A DNA stretch of 6,542 bases from Chitinophagaceae bacterium. Its GTDB lineage: Bacteria > Bacteroidota > Bacteroidia > Chitinophagales > Chitinophagaceae. The notes under the pieces were generated by a model. It saw only the letters and a list, made by a program, of their open reading frames with translations, made no database searches and was not told the origin of the DNA. Below, in pieces: positions 1 through 5,523 of this stretch. The position numbers and the translations under genes were made by a program. The stretch is taken from the NCBI GenBank assembly GCA_025963615.1, contig JAOQAL010000749.1:1-6542 (forward strand). Reading direction: 5' to 3'. The number at the start of each line of letters is the position of its first letter. The stretch's first letter is position 1.

Positions 1-36
1 GAACCCGAAACTTCCAAACTCTAAACTCCTAAACTT
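1..36. repeat. Degenerate GTTTAG-type heptad/octad tandem repeat running off the window edge
   Basis: Read on the minus strand, the bases just after the ppa stop codon form successive units GTTTAGGA, GTTTAGA, GTTTGGAA, GTTTCGG and GTTC. This is a decaying tandem repeat with a 7-8 base period that continues past position 1. No gene is readable here. It sits directly downstream of ppa and has no hairpin, so it does not look like an intrinsic terminator. Its full length and copy number cannot be judged from the window. Confidence 0.6.
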
Positions 37-39
37 TGC

Positions 40-522
40 TTATTCCCCATTTAATACCTCTTGTGCTTTTTTAGGGTTCATTTTCTCCAATATCTTAAAA
101 TCTTTCCCTTCCATTTTATTATAGTGAATAAAAAATTTCTCTATTTCACTCAGGGTTTTTTCCGGTAAATCTTTCAAACTTTTGATACCCGAAAAAATGG
201 TCGATAAGACAGGTACAGCAAAAAAACGGTCGTTCCGGATAGCTTTATGCCCAGATTCTTTTTCAGTTTGTTCAGCCATAAACCCACCAATGATTCGACA
301 TTCCATTACACAACCGGGAAAACTATGAAATACTGAAATAACCAGAATATCGAGAGGATCTCCATCTTCCCCCTGGGTACCGGGGATAAATCCAAAATCG
401 TAAGGGAATATCATTCCGGCTGGCAAAATCTTTTTTAAATTAAAAAGGTGCGAATTCATATCATACTGGTACTTCAATGCACTTCCCTTCGGCGTTTCAA
501 TAATTACTTTTACGGGTTTCAT
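40..522 (-). CDS. ppa: Inorganic pyrophosphatase, family I (soluble, EC 3.6.1.1)
   Basis: Cytoplasmic enzyme that hydrolyses pyrophosphate to two phosphates with Mg2+, pulling biosynthetic reactions forward. The 160-residue protein shows the family I signature EDGDPLD, with the metal-binding aspartates at D53, D55 and D58. Other expected positions are E9, K17 (matching E. coli K29), D98-R99 and Y134 in the HY motif. The FPYDFGFIPGT stretch at 39-49 is typical of a bacterial subfamily shorter than the 176-residue E. coli enzyme. By eye alignment several E. coli active-site residues are replaced: Y55 by F43, R43 by K31, E31 by Q19, K142 by N135. I take these as subfamily variation, not inactivation. 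The start is ATG at 522, with a weak AGGA close upstream. It lies 174 bp after the KTSC gene, with a possible terminator between, so it probably has its own promoter. Confidence 0.93.
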   Translation of the reverse strand: MKPVKVIIETPKGSALKYQYDMNSHLFNLKKILPAGMIFPYDFGFIPGTQGEDGDPLDILVISVFHSFPGCVMECRIIGGFMAEQTEKESGHKAIRNDRFFAVPVLSTIFSGIKSLKDLPEKTLSEIEKFFIHYNKMEGKDFKILEKMNPKKAQEVLNGE

Positions 523-670
523 AGTCCTGTTGTAAAAATTCAGCGTTCAATTTGATTATAAAAAAACCGGGCCAGTTTGAAACGGCTCTTAGCAACATGG
601 CTTTCAAACGACGTGTAAAAAGGAACCTGGAATAAATATTCTTAAAGGGGAATAAAAAGGAGTATTCCGT

Positions 671-709
671 AAAAAAAAATCTCAATTTCATTTGATCTAC
701 GACAAATGA
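671..709 (-). terminator. Weak candidate intrinsic terminator after the KTSC gene
   Basis: On the minus strand a perfect 7-bp stem (TCATTTG at 709-703 with CAAATGA at 694-688, 8-nt loop) overlaps the stop codon of the KTSC gene. A run of nine T follows at 679-671. The stem is AT-rich and eight bases separate it from the T run, so it is a poor match to a canonical terminator. It is still the only such structure between this gene and ppa. Confidence 0.35.
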
Positions 710-930
710 TTTCGCTGATCTTTTTTATCCGCTGAAGTCAATTTATTAAAATCATATATTCCTTTTATGTGAAGGTTGAAATAAGTGCCTTTGGATGCGG
801 ATGTTTTTAACTCTTCAAAAACCTTTGCAGGAACATTTTGATATTCATATATTATCCCCGAAACAAATTTGATTTTGAGTGTATGCATTGCAGCATCATA
901 ATTTATATGGGAAATGACAGAAGAAGGCAT
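697..930 (-). CDS. KTSC domain protein
   Basis: A 77-residue single-domain protein. The central YEY (residues 28-30), in the context GIIYEYQNVP, is the YxY motif of the KTSC domain. That domain is named for its occurrence at the C-terminus of some lysyl-tRNA synthetases and is also found alone in bacteria. Its function is not established, and RNA binding has only been suggested. The residues after it, FEELKTSASKGTYFNLHIKG, match the usual C-terminal half of the domain. No signal peptide or membrane segment is present, so it is presumably cytoplasmic. The ATG at 930 lies 22 bp after the yihY stop codon with no Shine-Dalgarno sequence, so it is probably co-transcribed with yihY. The shared function of the pair is unknown. 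Confidence 0.85.
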   Translation of the reverse strand: MPSSVISHINYDAAMHTLKIKFVSGIIYEYQNVPAKVFEELKTSASKGTYFNLHIKGIYDFNKLTSADKKDQRNHLS

Positions 931-952
931 TGATCAACTTTAAAAATCGCAG

Positions 953-1903
953 TTATTTTTTTACTATTCTGTTTTTCCGTCCGATAGTTTGCTTGTCGGC
1001 TTCCATTTCTATTTCTTTAATTACTACCGCATAATCATTCGGGTGGATTGGTTTACCGGATTTTATGGCATAGGCTTTCGTAAATTCCGCACCGAGATAG
1101 AGAATAATTGACGAATAATAGATCCATACAAGAATAATCACAAGGGAGCCTGCCGCTCCATAGGTACTGCCAACTTTAGTTTGAGAGATATAAAAAGAAA
1201 TGCCAAATTTTCCGATCAGGAATAATAACGCTGTAATAAAGGATCCTGCAATTACATCTCTCCATTTGATTTTTGCATCAGGCAATACCTTAAATATCAC
1301 CGCAAAAATCAACATGCTGATTCCTGCCGTCATAACGAGATTAACAATATAAAACACAACCAATGTTACTTGGGGAAATCTCGCCTGCAAACGATGACTA
1401 ATACTTTCGATGATACCGGTAATGGCTAATGATACAAGCAATAAAAACCCCAGGCTAACGATGACTGAAAAAGATAAAACACGATTTTTAAGCATCTTTA
1501 CCCAACCTTTTTTTGGCTTAGGTTTTAACCCCCATATTTTATTTATCGAATCCTGTATTTCACCAAATACACCCGTCGCACCCAGCAGTAAGGTAATAGT
1601 TCCGACCGTGGCAGCAATTGTACCCTTATTTCCAACGGCAGCTTTCTTGATGATTTCCTGAAGTTGCACCGCCGTATCCTGACCGACAAAATCCTGCAAT
1701 ACAGCATAAATTTTCCCTTCCACTGCTTCCCGGGCAAAGAACAATCCACAGAGAGAAATGATGACAACCAGTAAAGGTCCCATGGAAAAGACAGTGAAAT
1801 AAGCCAGCGAACCACTTAGCTTGGTGACGTTATCCTGGGAGAATCCTTGAAAGGTTTCTTTGATTAATTCCCAGACTCCCTTAAAAGATAATTTCATTTT
1901 CAT
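953..1903 (-). CDS. YihY/BrkB family inner-membrane protein
   Basis: Integral membrane protein of 316 residues in the YihY/virulence factor BrkB (UPF0761) family, which was once mislabelled ribonuclease BN. Its true role is unsettled, with transport or an envelope function proposed. Six hydrophobic segments are visible at about 33-57, 95-115, 142-164, 180-205, 215-238 and 249-272. Family hallmarks are the amphipathic N-terminus ending at LAYFTVFS, the QDSINKIWG stretch (117-125), and the last helix GSTYGAAGSLVIILVWIYYS followed by GAEFTKAYA. The C-terminal tail (about 280-316) is charged and cytoplasmic. ATG 1903 is the first possible start, since an in-frame TAA lies seven codons upstream. 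A second ATG two codons later is an alternative. A perfect Shine-Dalgarno sequence lies 33 bases upstream, too far to serve this start. Confidence 0.92.
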   Translation of the reverse strand: MKMKLSFKGVWELIKETFQGFSQDNVTKLSGSLAYFTVFSMGPLLVVIISLCGLFFAREAVEGKIYAVLQDFVGQDTAVQLQEIIKKAAVGNKGTIAATVGTITLLLGATGVFGEIQDSINKIWGLKPKPKKGWVKMLKNRVLSFSVIVSLGFLLLVSLAITGIIESISHRLQARFPQVTLVVFYIVNLVMTAGISMLIFAVIFKVLPDAKIKWRDVIAGSFITALLFLIGKFGISFYISQTKVGSTYGAAGSLVIILVWIYYSSIILYLGAEFTKAYAIKSGKPIHPNDYAVVIKEIEMEADKQTIGRKNRIVKK

Positions 1904-1932
1904 TGCTTTAACTTGCGTGGGTTACAATCTAA

Positions 1933-1943
1933 ATCACCTCCTT
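1933..1943 (-). promoter_or_regulatory. Orphan perfect Shine-Dalgarno sequence
   Basis: The minus strand reads AAGGAGGTGAT, fully complementary to the standard 16S rRNA anti-Shine-Dalgarno end. It is unusual here because almost no gene in the window has a recognisable ribosome binding site. The next ATG on that strand (yihY, 1903) is 33 bases past GGAGG, and no start codon at proper spacing leads into an open frame. It overlaps the TGA that closes the 1934-2080 ORF. It may be coincidental or a relic of a lost junction. Confidence 0.3.
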
Positions 1944-2136
1944 CTTTGCCTGTTCCAAAACCATTCCGCCACGGTGCGTTGTGGAGTATCTTCCACGCAT
2001 TGGCGATTGTCTTGATCCACACGGAAGAGGATGCTTATGAGGAACAACTTGCTGTAGGGTGGATGCTGGATACTATTCACTTATTGATCGCATTGATATC
2101 ACGTTCCTGACAGCCTATCATATTATAGTTCTGGCC

Positions 2137-2277
2137 CTATGGGAAGGCATAAATAAATGAACCCAGTGCATCCGGGAGATGCCTTTTCAATTGTTCAACG
2201 TTTTCACTGCCGGGATCCTCAAATTTCTTACTCAGCCAAAACCTGGCTATCTGTGTATTCTGAAATTCCTTTTTCAA
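2137..2277 (-). CDS. Candidate small ORF, 46 codons, TTG start, unknown
   Basis: I do not recognise this product. It starts LKKEFQNTQIARFW (TTG read as Met) and ends DALGSFIYAFP before TAG. The sequence is amphipathic and charged, with no signal peptide or membrane span, and composition and codon choice look like protein coding. The only possible start is TTG at 2277, because an in-frame TAA lies two codons upstream. That makes it either a genuine small gene with a rare start or the C-terminal remnant of a longer gene. It lies just beyond the terminator of the DUF748 gene (2312-2338), so it would need its own promoter. A loose match to the Bacteroidota -7 element (TAAACTTTG) overlaps the proposed start, which argues against translation from it. 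Confidence 0.3.
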   Translation of the reverse strand: MKKEFQNTQIARFWLSKKFEDPGSENVEQLKRHLPDALGSFIYAFP

Positions 2278-2311
2278 AGTTTATAATTATTTTAAACAAC
2301 GGGTAGTGCCC

Positions 2312-2338
2312 AAAAAAAATATCCGGTAAATACCAGAT
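2312..2338 (-). terminator. Intrinsic terminator of the DUF748 gene
   Basis: On the minus strand, 14 bases after the stop codon, ATCTGGT (2338-2332) pairs with ACCGGAT (2327-2321) as a 7-bp stem with one G-U pair and the tetraloop ATTT. One A and then eight T follow (2319-2312). This is a compact, well-formed rho-independent terminator. It implies that transcription from the lipoprotein/DUF748 side does not normally continue into yihY. Confidence 0.7.
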
Positions 2339-2352
2339 GATCAGCATTTATT

Positions 2353-3483
2353 TTAAGGTTTTTTACTTTTTTCAAATTCATTACTCAGAATAGTTTGTTT
2401 TTTATCATCCCCTGCAGAGTTTATGTTTACTGAATTTTCAAGGGAAGGATATAAAGCCTGAATAAATGCATTGCGCAGAACTTGTCCGATAAGATACCAC
2501 ACATTGATGTCGGGGTTCTTAACATCCCCTTCAAATGAAATCCTTGTTGCCAGTTGATCTTTCGGGTGATTTTTAAATACCCAGGCAACTGTCTGTACTA
2601 CCGTTTCCCATAATAATTTAAGCGGCTTTTTTTTATCTTCTTTCCAGTTAACAACTTTCAAATCCTTTATGATGGGCTTGGTATAACCCTTTATCCTTCC
2701 CCCCTTGGCAGCTGCTTCGGTATATAATCCCAGAGTTCCCTGACTAATGTCAAAGTTTCCATAGGCCCTCAGGAAATCATTTAGATTTTTCATATCCACA
2801 TTCTTTAGTTCTGCATTGGCGTCAAAAGTTGGAGTACGATTCAAAGCATCCAGCTTCATTTTCAAACCTGCCGTTCCGCCATATACAAGGGCAGAAGCAG
2901 CAACAGTGGACGGGAGCAATTCTTTGTGGTGCCTGGCATTCGAAAGATTTTCCGCTATAATTTGTATTGCATGAGAATAGATATCCACTCTTGGCGAACT
3001 ATAATAATCGCGGTAATGAATTTCACCATCGTTTATTTCAACCCGGTTTAATTTCAAGGGCAACAGCTTATCTACTACATCGATCCAATCATTATCGACC
3101 TGTGTTTGCGAAGTAGCTTCTGTGGGGCCTTTTACAAAATTCAGTAAGGGGTGACTGACAACTATTTCACCCACGAAAGCTCCATGAAACAGGGAATTCC
3201 ATTCCACGGATAGGTCCATTTTCGTTGCGGAAAAAAAAGGCACCGGTATTTTACCACCCGTCTTGTCAAGCCGGATATTTTCTATGGTATAAGCGCCCCG
3301 GATGAGGGCAACATCAATGTCCTCTACATGCCCCTGGTATCCGTCAATGCGGGTTAATTCCCGGTTAACTACACGAAGTAAAATATAAGGCAACGCGATG
3401 CGTAGCGCAATCAACAGAATGATGAAAGAACCGGCAACTATCCAGACAATTTTTTTTCGTTTACTAAATGGTCTTTTAAACAT
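2353..3483 (-). CDS. DUF748 / AsmA-like envelope protein
   Basis: A 376-residue membrane-anchored protein. A basic N-terminus (MFKRPFSKRKK) is followed by one hydrophobic helix at about 12-36, so the rest should be periplasmic. The body matches DUF748 proteins of Chitinophagaceae in my recollection. Landmarks are GHVEDIDVALIRGAYTI (51-67), PFFSATKMDLSVEWNSLFHG (82-101), LKLNRVEINDGEIHY (143-157), FDANAELKNVD (220-230) and FEGDVKNPDINVW (317-329). DUF748 is related to the AsmA-like beta-groove proteins linked to lipid movement or outer-membrane homeostasis. That role is inferred from the superfamily, not shown here. The start is ATG 3483 with an A/T-rich leader and no Shine-Dalgarno sequence. 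The lipoprotein gene lies 149 bp upstream, separated by a heptad-repeat array, and a terminator follows the stop. Confidence 0.85.
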   Translation of the reverse strand: MFKRPFSKRKKIVWIVAGSFIILLIALRIALPYILLRVVNRELTRIDGYQGHVEDIDVALIRGAYTIENIRLDKTGGKIPVPFFSATKMDLSVEWNSLFHGAFVGEIVVSHPLLNFVKGPTEATSQTQVDNDWIDVVDKLLPLKLNRVEINDGEIHYRDYYSSPRVDIYSHAIQIIAENLSNARHHKELLPSTVAASALVYGGTAGLKMKLDALNRTPTFDANAELKNVDMKNLNDFLRAYGNFDISQGTLGLYTEAAAKGGRIKGYTKPIIKDLKVVNWKEDKKKPLKLLWETVVQTVAWVFKNHPKDQLATRISFEGDVKNPDINVWYLIGQVLRNAFIQALYPSLENSVNINSAGDDKKQTILSNEFEKSKKP

Positions 3484-3491
3484 AATTTTAA

Positions 3492-3627
3492 GAAAGCTGC
3501 GAGCCGCAAACTATGAGCTGCGAGACTGAAGAAAGCTGCAAGAAAGAAAGCTGCAAGCTGCAAGCTGTGAGCTGCGAGACTGAAGGTCTTGAAGCTTGCA
3601 GCTCACAGCTCGAAGCTTTTCTTAAGC
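3492..3627. repeat. Degenerate heptanucleotide repeat array (consensus RAGCTGC)
   Basis: In plus orientation the units run in strict 7-base phase: AAGCTGC (3494), GAGCCGC, AAACTAT, GAGCTGC, GAGACTG. After a short interruption they resume at 3548 as AAGCTGC, AAGCTGC, AAGCTGT, GAGCTGC, GAGACTG. An 18-base stretch TGAGCTGCGAGACTGAAG occurs twice without mismatch (3514-3531 and 3568-3585), showing duplication of a multi-unit block. From about 3590 the same units appear inverted (GCAGCTCACAGCT). The array fills the gap between the lipoprotein stop and the DUF748 start. It opens long spurious ORFs on both strands because a 7-base period keeps frames open. Confidence 0.85.
3563..3610. repeat. Long inverted repeat (16-bp stem) within the heptad array
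   Basis: AGCTGTGAGCTGC (3563-3575) and GCAGCTCACAGCT (3598-3610) are perfect reverse complements. Three further pairs inside, one of them G-U, give a 16-bp stem with a 16-nt loop. In transcripts from the lipoprotein gene the hairpin begins 23 bases after the stop codon. No clean T run follows on either strand, so it is more likely a 3'-end stabilising or attenuating structure, or a by-product of repeat growth, than a standard terminator. Confidence 0.7.
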
Positions 3628-3632
3628 AGATT

Positions 3633-3821
3633 TTATCTTTTTTGATGCGTGGTATCGCCATGCAACGTACTATCCATAGCTCCGTTCGGCGCTCCATTAT
3701 TGACAGAAAGACTATCTGTAGTTCCTGGGGAACCCCCACCCTTTCGTGAAGGTTCACAACTACTCATCCATATACCTGTAAGAGTGATAAGGAATGACCC
3801 GATTAGCATTACTTTTTTCAT
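3633..3821 (-). CDS. Small predicted lipoprotein
   Basis: A 62-residue protein with a short lipoprotein signal: MKK, a hydrophobic core (about 4-18), then MSSC with the acylated cysteine at C22. The mature part is only about 41 residues, rich in Gly, Ser, Asp, Asn and Thr (SPGTTDSLSVNNGAPNGAMD), and ends DTTHQKR. It is probably disordered, held in the outer or inner membrane by its lipid. Such short Asp/Ser/Thr-rich lipoproteins are frequent in Bacteroidota and have no assigned function. The start is ATG 3821, without a Shine-Dalgarno sequence. It is followed by the heptad-repeat array and then the DUF748 gene, with which it may share a transcript. I recognise the type, not the specific family. 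Confidence 0.7.
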   Translation of the reverse strand: MKKVMLIGSFLITLTGIWMSSCEPSRKGGGSPGTTDSLSVNNGAPNGAMDSTLHGDTTHQKR

Positions 3822-3837
3822 GTTCTGAATTTTTCTT

Positions 3838-3906
3838 TTAGAAATATCTTTTACATACTGCCCCCATTAAAAGGAGCCCGATCGCCCAAGTAAGATGCTT
3901 AAACAT
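3838..3906 (-). CDS. Candidate 22-residue membrane microprotein
   Basis: An ATG-to-TAA frame too short for usual gene finders encodes MFKHLTWAIGLLLMGAVCKR plus YF. It is a compact hydrophobic segment (about 6-18) flanked by basic residues, as in single-span microproteins. Its start directly follows the stop of an even shorter frame (MKKIAENALRA, 3907-3942) in the sequence TAAATG, and its stop is 16 bases before the lipoprotein start. No ribosome binding site is visible. The divergent gap (3822-4083) must also contain the promoters of the lipoprotein and cupin genes, so this may simply be leader sequence. No homology is claimed. Confidence 0.25.
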   Translation of the reverse strand: MFKHLTWAIGLLLMGAVCKRYF

Positions 3907-4083
3907 TTATGCCCGCAAAGCATTTTCTGCTATTTTCTTCATTTTGTGGTATAAAAACGACTTCTGCCGTTCGAATGATGAATTTCTTCTACAGAAAAGA
4001 TGGTCGCCTACCGGATTATGAAAAAAACAACCTTCCTAATTTTCTAAATGGCATGCTATTTTAAGAGTTATTAAAAACATTTT

Positions 4084-4500
4084 ATGATTATCCGAAATAA
4101 TGACGCGACCACCAACCGGCCTGAAGGGGATAGAATTCTGGACGCCCCCTATGTATTTATAAATATGCCGGATTATTTAAGAATGATAAAAGAAGAAAAA
4201 GCATGGATTCTCAATGACCGGAATAGTATTACGGTATTTAAGGGAAATGGGTTGACCCTGGTACTTACCGCCTTAAAACAAGGAGCTTTGCTTGATAAAA
4301 TACAGACAGACGGCTTTATGGCGTTGCAACTACTGGAGGGCCTAATCACCATTAATACCCCGGATGGGAACATGGATATGCAGTTAAATCAAATCATGGT
4401 TTTCCATCCTTCAATTCAATATTCCGTTACTGCATCTGAAGAATGCTCTTTTTTATTAAGCCATTATAATTCATTCGGCGATGGCGGAAACATTATATAA
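4084..4500 (+). CDS. Cupin-fold protein lacking the usual metal-binding histidines
   Basis: A 138-residue cytoplasmic protein. The C-terminal half has the pattern of a small single-domain cupin: TALKQGALLDKI (62-73), then VQVLEG-like ALQLLEG (80-86), ITINTPDG (88-95), the LNQIMVFHPSIQYSVTA turn (101-117) and a final FLLS strand. The N-terminal part, with DRILDAP (16-22) and EEKAWILNDRNSITVFK (37-53), matches Bacteroidota cupins in which this region precedes the barrel. In those relatives a histidine normally follows the KxGA strand, and IPHSV gives a second one. Here the corresponding residues appear to be I73 or a neighbour and Q112 (SIQYSV), so metal binding is doubtful. The start is ATG 4084 with an A/T-rich leader. 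It is the first gene of a plus-strand unit, with the next gene 11 bases downstream. Ligand and function are unknown. Confidence 0.75.
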   Translation: MIIRNNDATTNRPEGDRILDAPYVFINMPDYLRMIKEEKAWILNDRNSITVFKGNGLTLVLTALKQGALLDKIQTDGFMALQLLEGLITINTPDGNMDMQLNQIMVFHPSIQYSVTASEECSFLLSHYNSFGDGGNII

Positions 4501-4511
4501 ACATAAAAATC

Positions 4512-4712
4512 ATGAAAGACACTAAGATGGTTAATGTGAATCCGGGGCCCGGAAGCAACAACTCTTTCTGGAAAATCATCATTTTATCAATAGTAATATT
4601 TATTGTTATCGGACTCATAGTAAAAAATAAAAAAGAACCGGCTCCTGCTCCCGGCAGTAATACGGAAACCCGGTCAACCGATGGCATTCCTCCTGATTCT
4701 CTTCATCATTAA
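4512..4712 (+). CDS. Small single-span membrane protein, unknown function
   Basis: A 66-residue protein I do not recognise. A polar N-terminus with Gly/Pro (NPGPGSNNS, 10-18) leads to one strongly hydrophobic helix (about 20-37, IIILSIVIFIVIGLIV). A KNKK cluster (38-41) and a Pro/Ala/Thr-rich polar tail of about 25 residues follow. The positive cluster after the helix predicts that the tail stays in the cytoplasm, with the short N-terminus outside. ATG 4512 is used, and an alternative ATG at 4527 would shorten it by five residues. Spacing of 11 bases from the cupin stop and 50 bases to the DUF72 gene makes co-transcription with both likely. The antisense frame over this gene is a shadow. Confidence 0.65.
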   Translation: MKDTKMVNVNPGPGSNNSFWKIIILSIVIFIVIGLIVKNKKEPAPAPGSNTETRSTDGIPPDSLHH

Positions 4713-4762
4713 CTCAGAAAAACTGGCCCAACCAATTTTGGTGATTGTATTAAAAGTTCAGG

Positions 4763-5488
4763 ATGAAATGGCATATAGGCTGTTCCGGATTTCACTATAA
4801 AGACTGGAAAGGCAGCTTTTATCCGGTTGGACTAAAGCAAAAAAATTGGTTTGACTTTTATAGCTCCCGTTTCGATACGCTTGAACTGAACGTTACATTC
4901 TACCGTTTCCCCCGGCTTAATATACTCCAAAACTGGTATACAAAAAGCGGCGCGGGGTTTAGTTTTTCCGTGAAAGCACCCCGGCTCATAACACATTATA
5001 AACAACTCCGGGACTGCGAAAAATTGCTGGATGATTTTTTCGATACGGTGTTAATGGGTTTAAAGGAAAAGTTGGGAATTATACTTTTCCAGATGCCACC
5101 TCAATGGAATTACAGGCAGGAAAGACTGGAGCTTTTAATAAAAAGTATGCGGCCCGGTGTACAAATCGCGGTTGAATTCCGACATGCCAGTTGGTGGAAT
5201 AAAGAAGTTTATAAAAAATTAGAAAAAGCAGGAATAATTTTTACCGGTATCAGTTATCCTGATTTACCTGATGCGGTTATAATAAATAATAAAACAGTGT
5301 ATTACCGGTTTCACGGTATTCCCGATTTATATTATTCCGTTTATAAGCTGCAGGCATTGAAAAAAATAGCCGACAGTATACTAAAAAATAAGAAGGTTAA
5401 ACAGGTATACGTGTATTTTAATAATACAGCTACCATGGGCGCTATAAACAATGCGTTATGGATAAAAGAATACCTGAAGAACAAATAA
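4763..5488 (+). CDS. DUF72 (YecE family) TIM-barrel protein
   Basis: A 241-residue cytoplasmic protein of the DUF72/YecE family, a TIM-barrel fold widely conserved in bacteria and archaea without a firmly established activity. All the family blocks are present in order: GCSGFHYKDWKGSFYP (6-21), FDTLELNVTFYR (37-48), FSFSVKAPRLITH (66-78), ILFQMPPQW (107-115), IAVEFRHASWW (135-145), VYYRFHG (179-185) and VYVYFNNT (215-222). The conserved charged and aromatic residues (E41, N43, Y47, K71, E138, R140, H141, W144-W145, R182, H184, N220-N221) line the presumed pocket, suggesting an intact protein. The length is typical. The start is ATG 4763, with only a weak AGG just before it. It is the last gene of the plus-strand unit and is followed by an intrinsic terminator. 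Confidence 0.93.
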   Translation: MKWHIGCSGFHYKDWKGSFYPVGLKQKNWFDFYSSRFDTLELNVTFYRFPRLNILQNWYTKSGAGFSFSVKAPRLITHYKQLRDCEKLLDDFFDTVLMGLKEKLGIILFQMPPQWNYRQERLELLIKSMRPGVQIAVEFRHASWWNKEVYKKLEKAGIIFTGISYPDLPDAVIINNKTVYYRFHGIPDLYYSVYKLQALKKIADSILKNKKVKQVYVYFNNTATMGAINNALWIKEYLKNK

Positions 5489-5523
5489 TTCCCAGCTATT
5501 CAGAACCACCGGATCCTATCTAT

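Larger units (their letters stand above)
1904..2352. other. 449-bp region without a confident gene
   Basis: This gap between yihY and the DUF748 gene has no ORF that I recognise. Positions 1951-2110 are about 47% GC (50% over 1951-2040), above the neighbouring sequence, and are open in several frames on both strands. These include a 65-codon plus-strand ORF (1913-2110) and a 48-codon GTG-start minus-strand ORF (1934-2080). Neither resembles a family I know. This could be a degraded gene, a leftover of a mobile element, or a conserved non-coding sequence. A small candidate ORF (2137-2277) and a terminator (2312-2338) lie in the other half. Confidence 0.5.

Noticed and set aside
497..691. 64-codon minus-strand ORF upstream of ppa
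   Set aside because: It overlaps the ppa start in another frame, is Phe/Tyr/Arg-rich with no recognisable family, and lies where the ppa promoter is expected.
1410..1815. Open frames within yihY (1410-1661 plus and 1543-1815 minus)
   Set aside because: They are shadows of the well-supported yihY reading frame.
1933..1943. ATCACCTCCTT as the 3' end of a 16S rRNA gene
   Set aside because: The preceding bases do not match the conserved 16S 3' helix and no rRNA sequence flanks it. The match is limited to the anti-Shine-Dalgarno motif.
1913..2110. 65-codon plus-strand ORF in the gap upstream of yihY
   Set aside because: No family is recognised. The opposite strand and other frames are equally open, and there is no ribosome binding site or promoter evidence.
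3488..3757. Open frames on both strands across the heptad array (3488-3757 minus, 3513-3749 plus)
   Set aside because: Their sequences are translations of 7-base repeats (Ser/Cys/Gln/Leu-rich periodic peptides), and their ends overlap the small lipoprotein gene in other frames.
3822..4083. Bacteroidota-type promoter (-33 TTTG, -7 TAnnTTTG) in the divergent gap
   Set aside because: Only partial matches such as TACTTGGG on the minus strand were found, with no pair at about 19-base spacing, so no promoter can be placed with confidence.
4173..4687. Minus-strand frames opposite the cupin gene (4173-4373) and the small membrane protein gene (4493-4687)
   Set aside because: They are antisense shadows of plus-strand genes that have better protein features and operon spacing.
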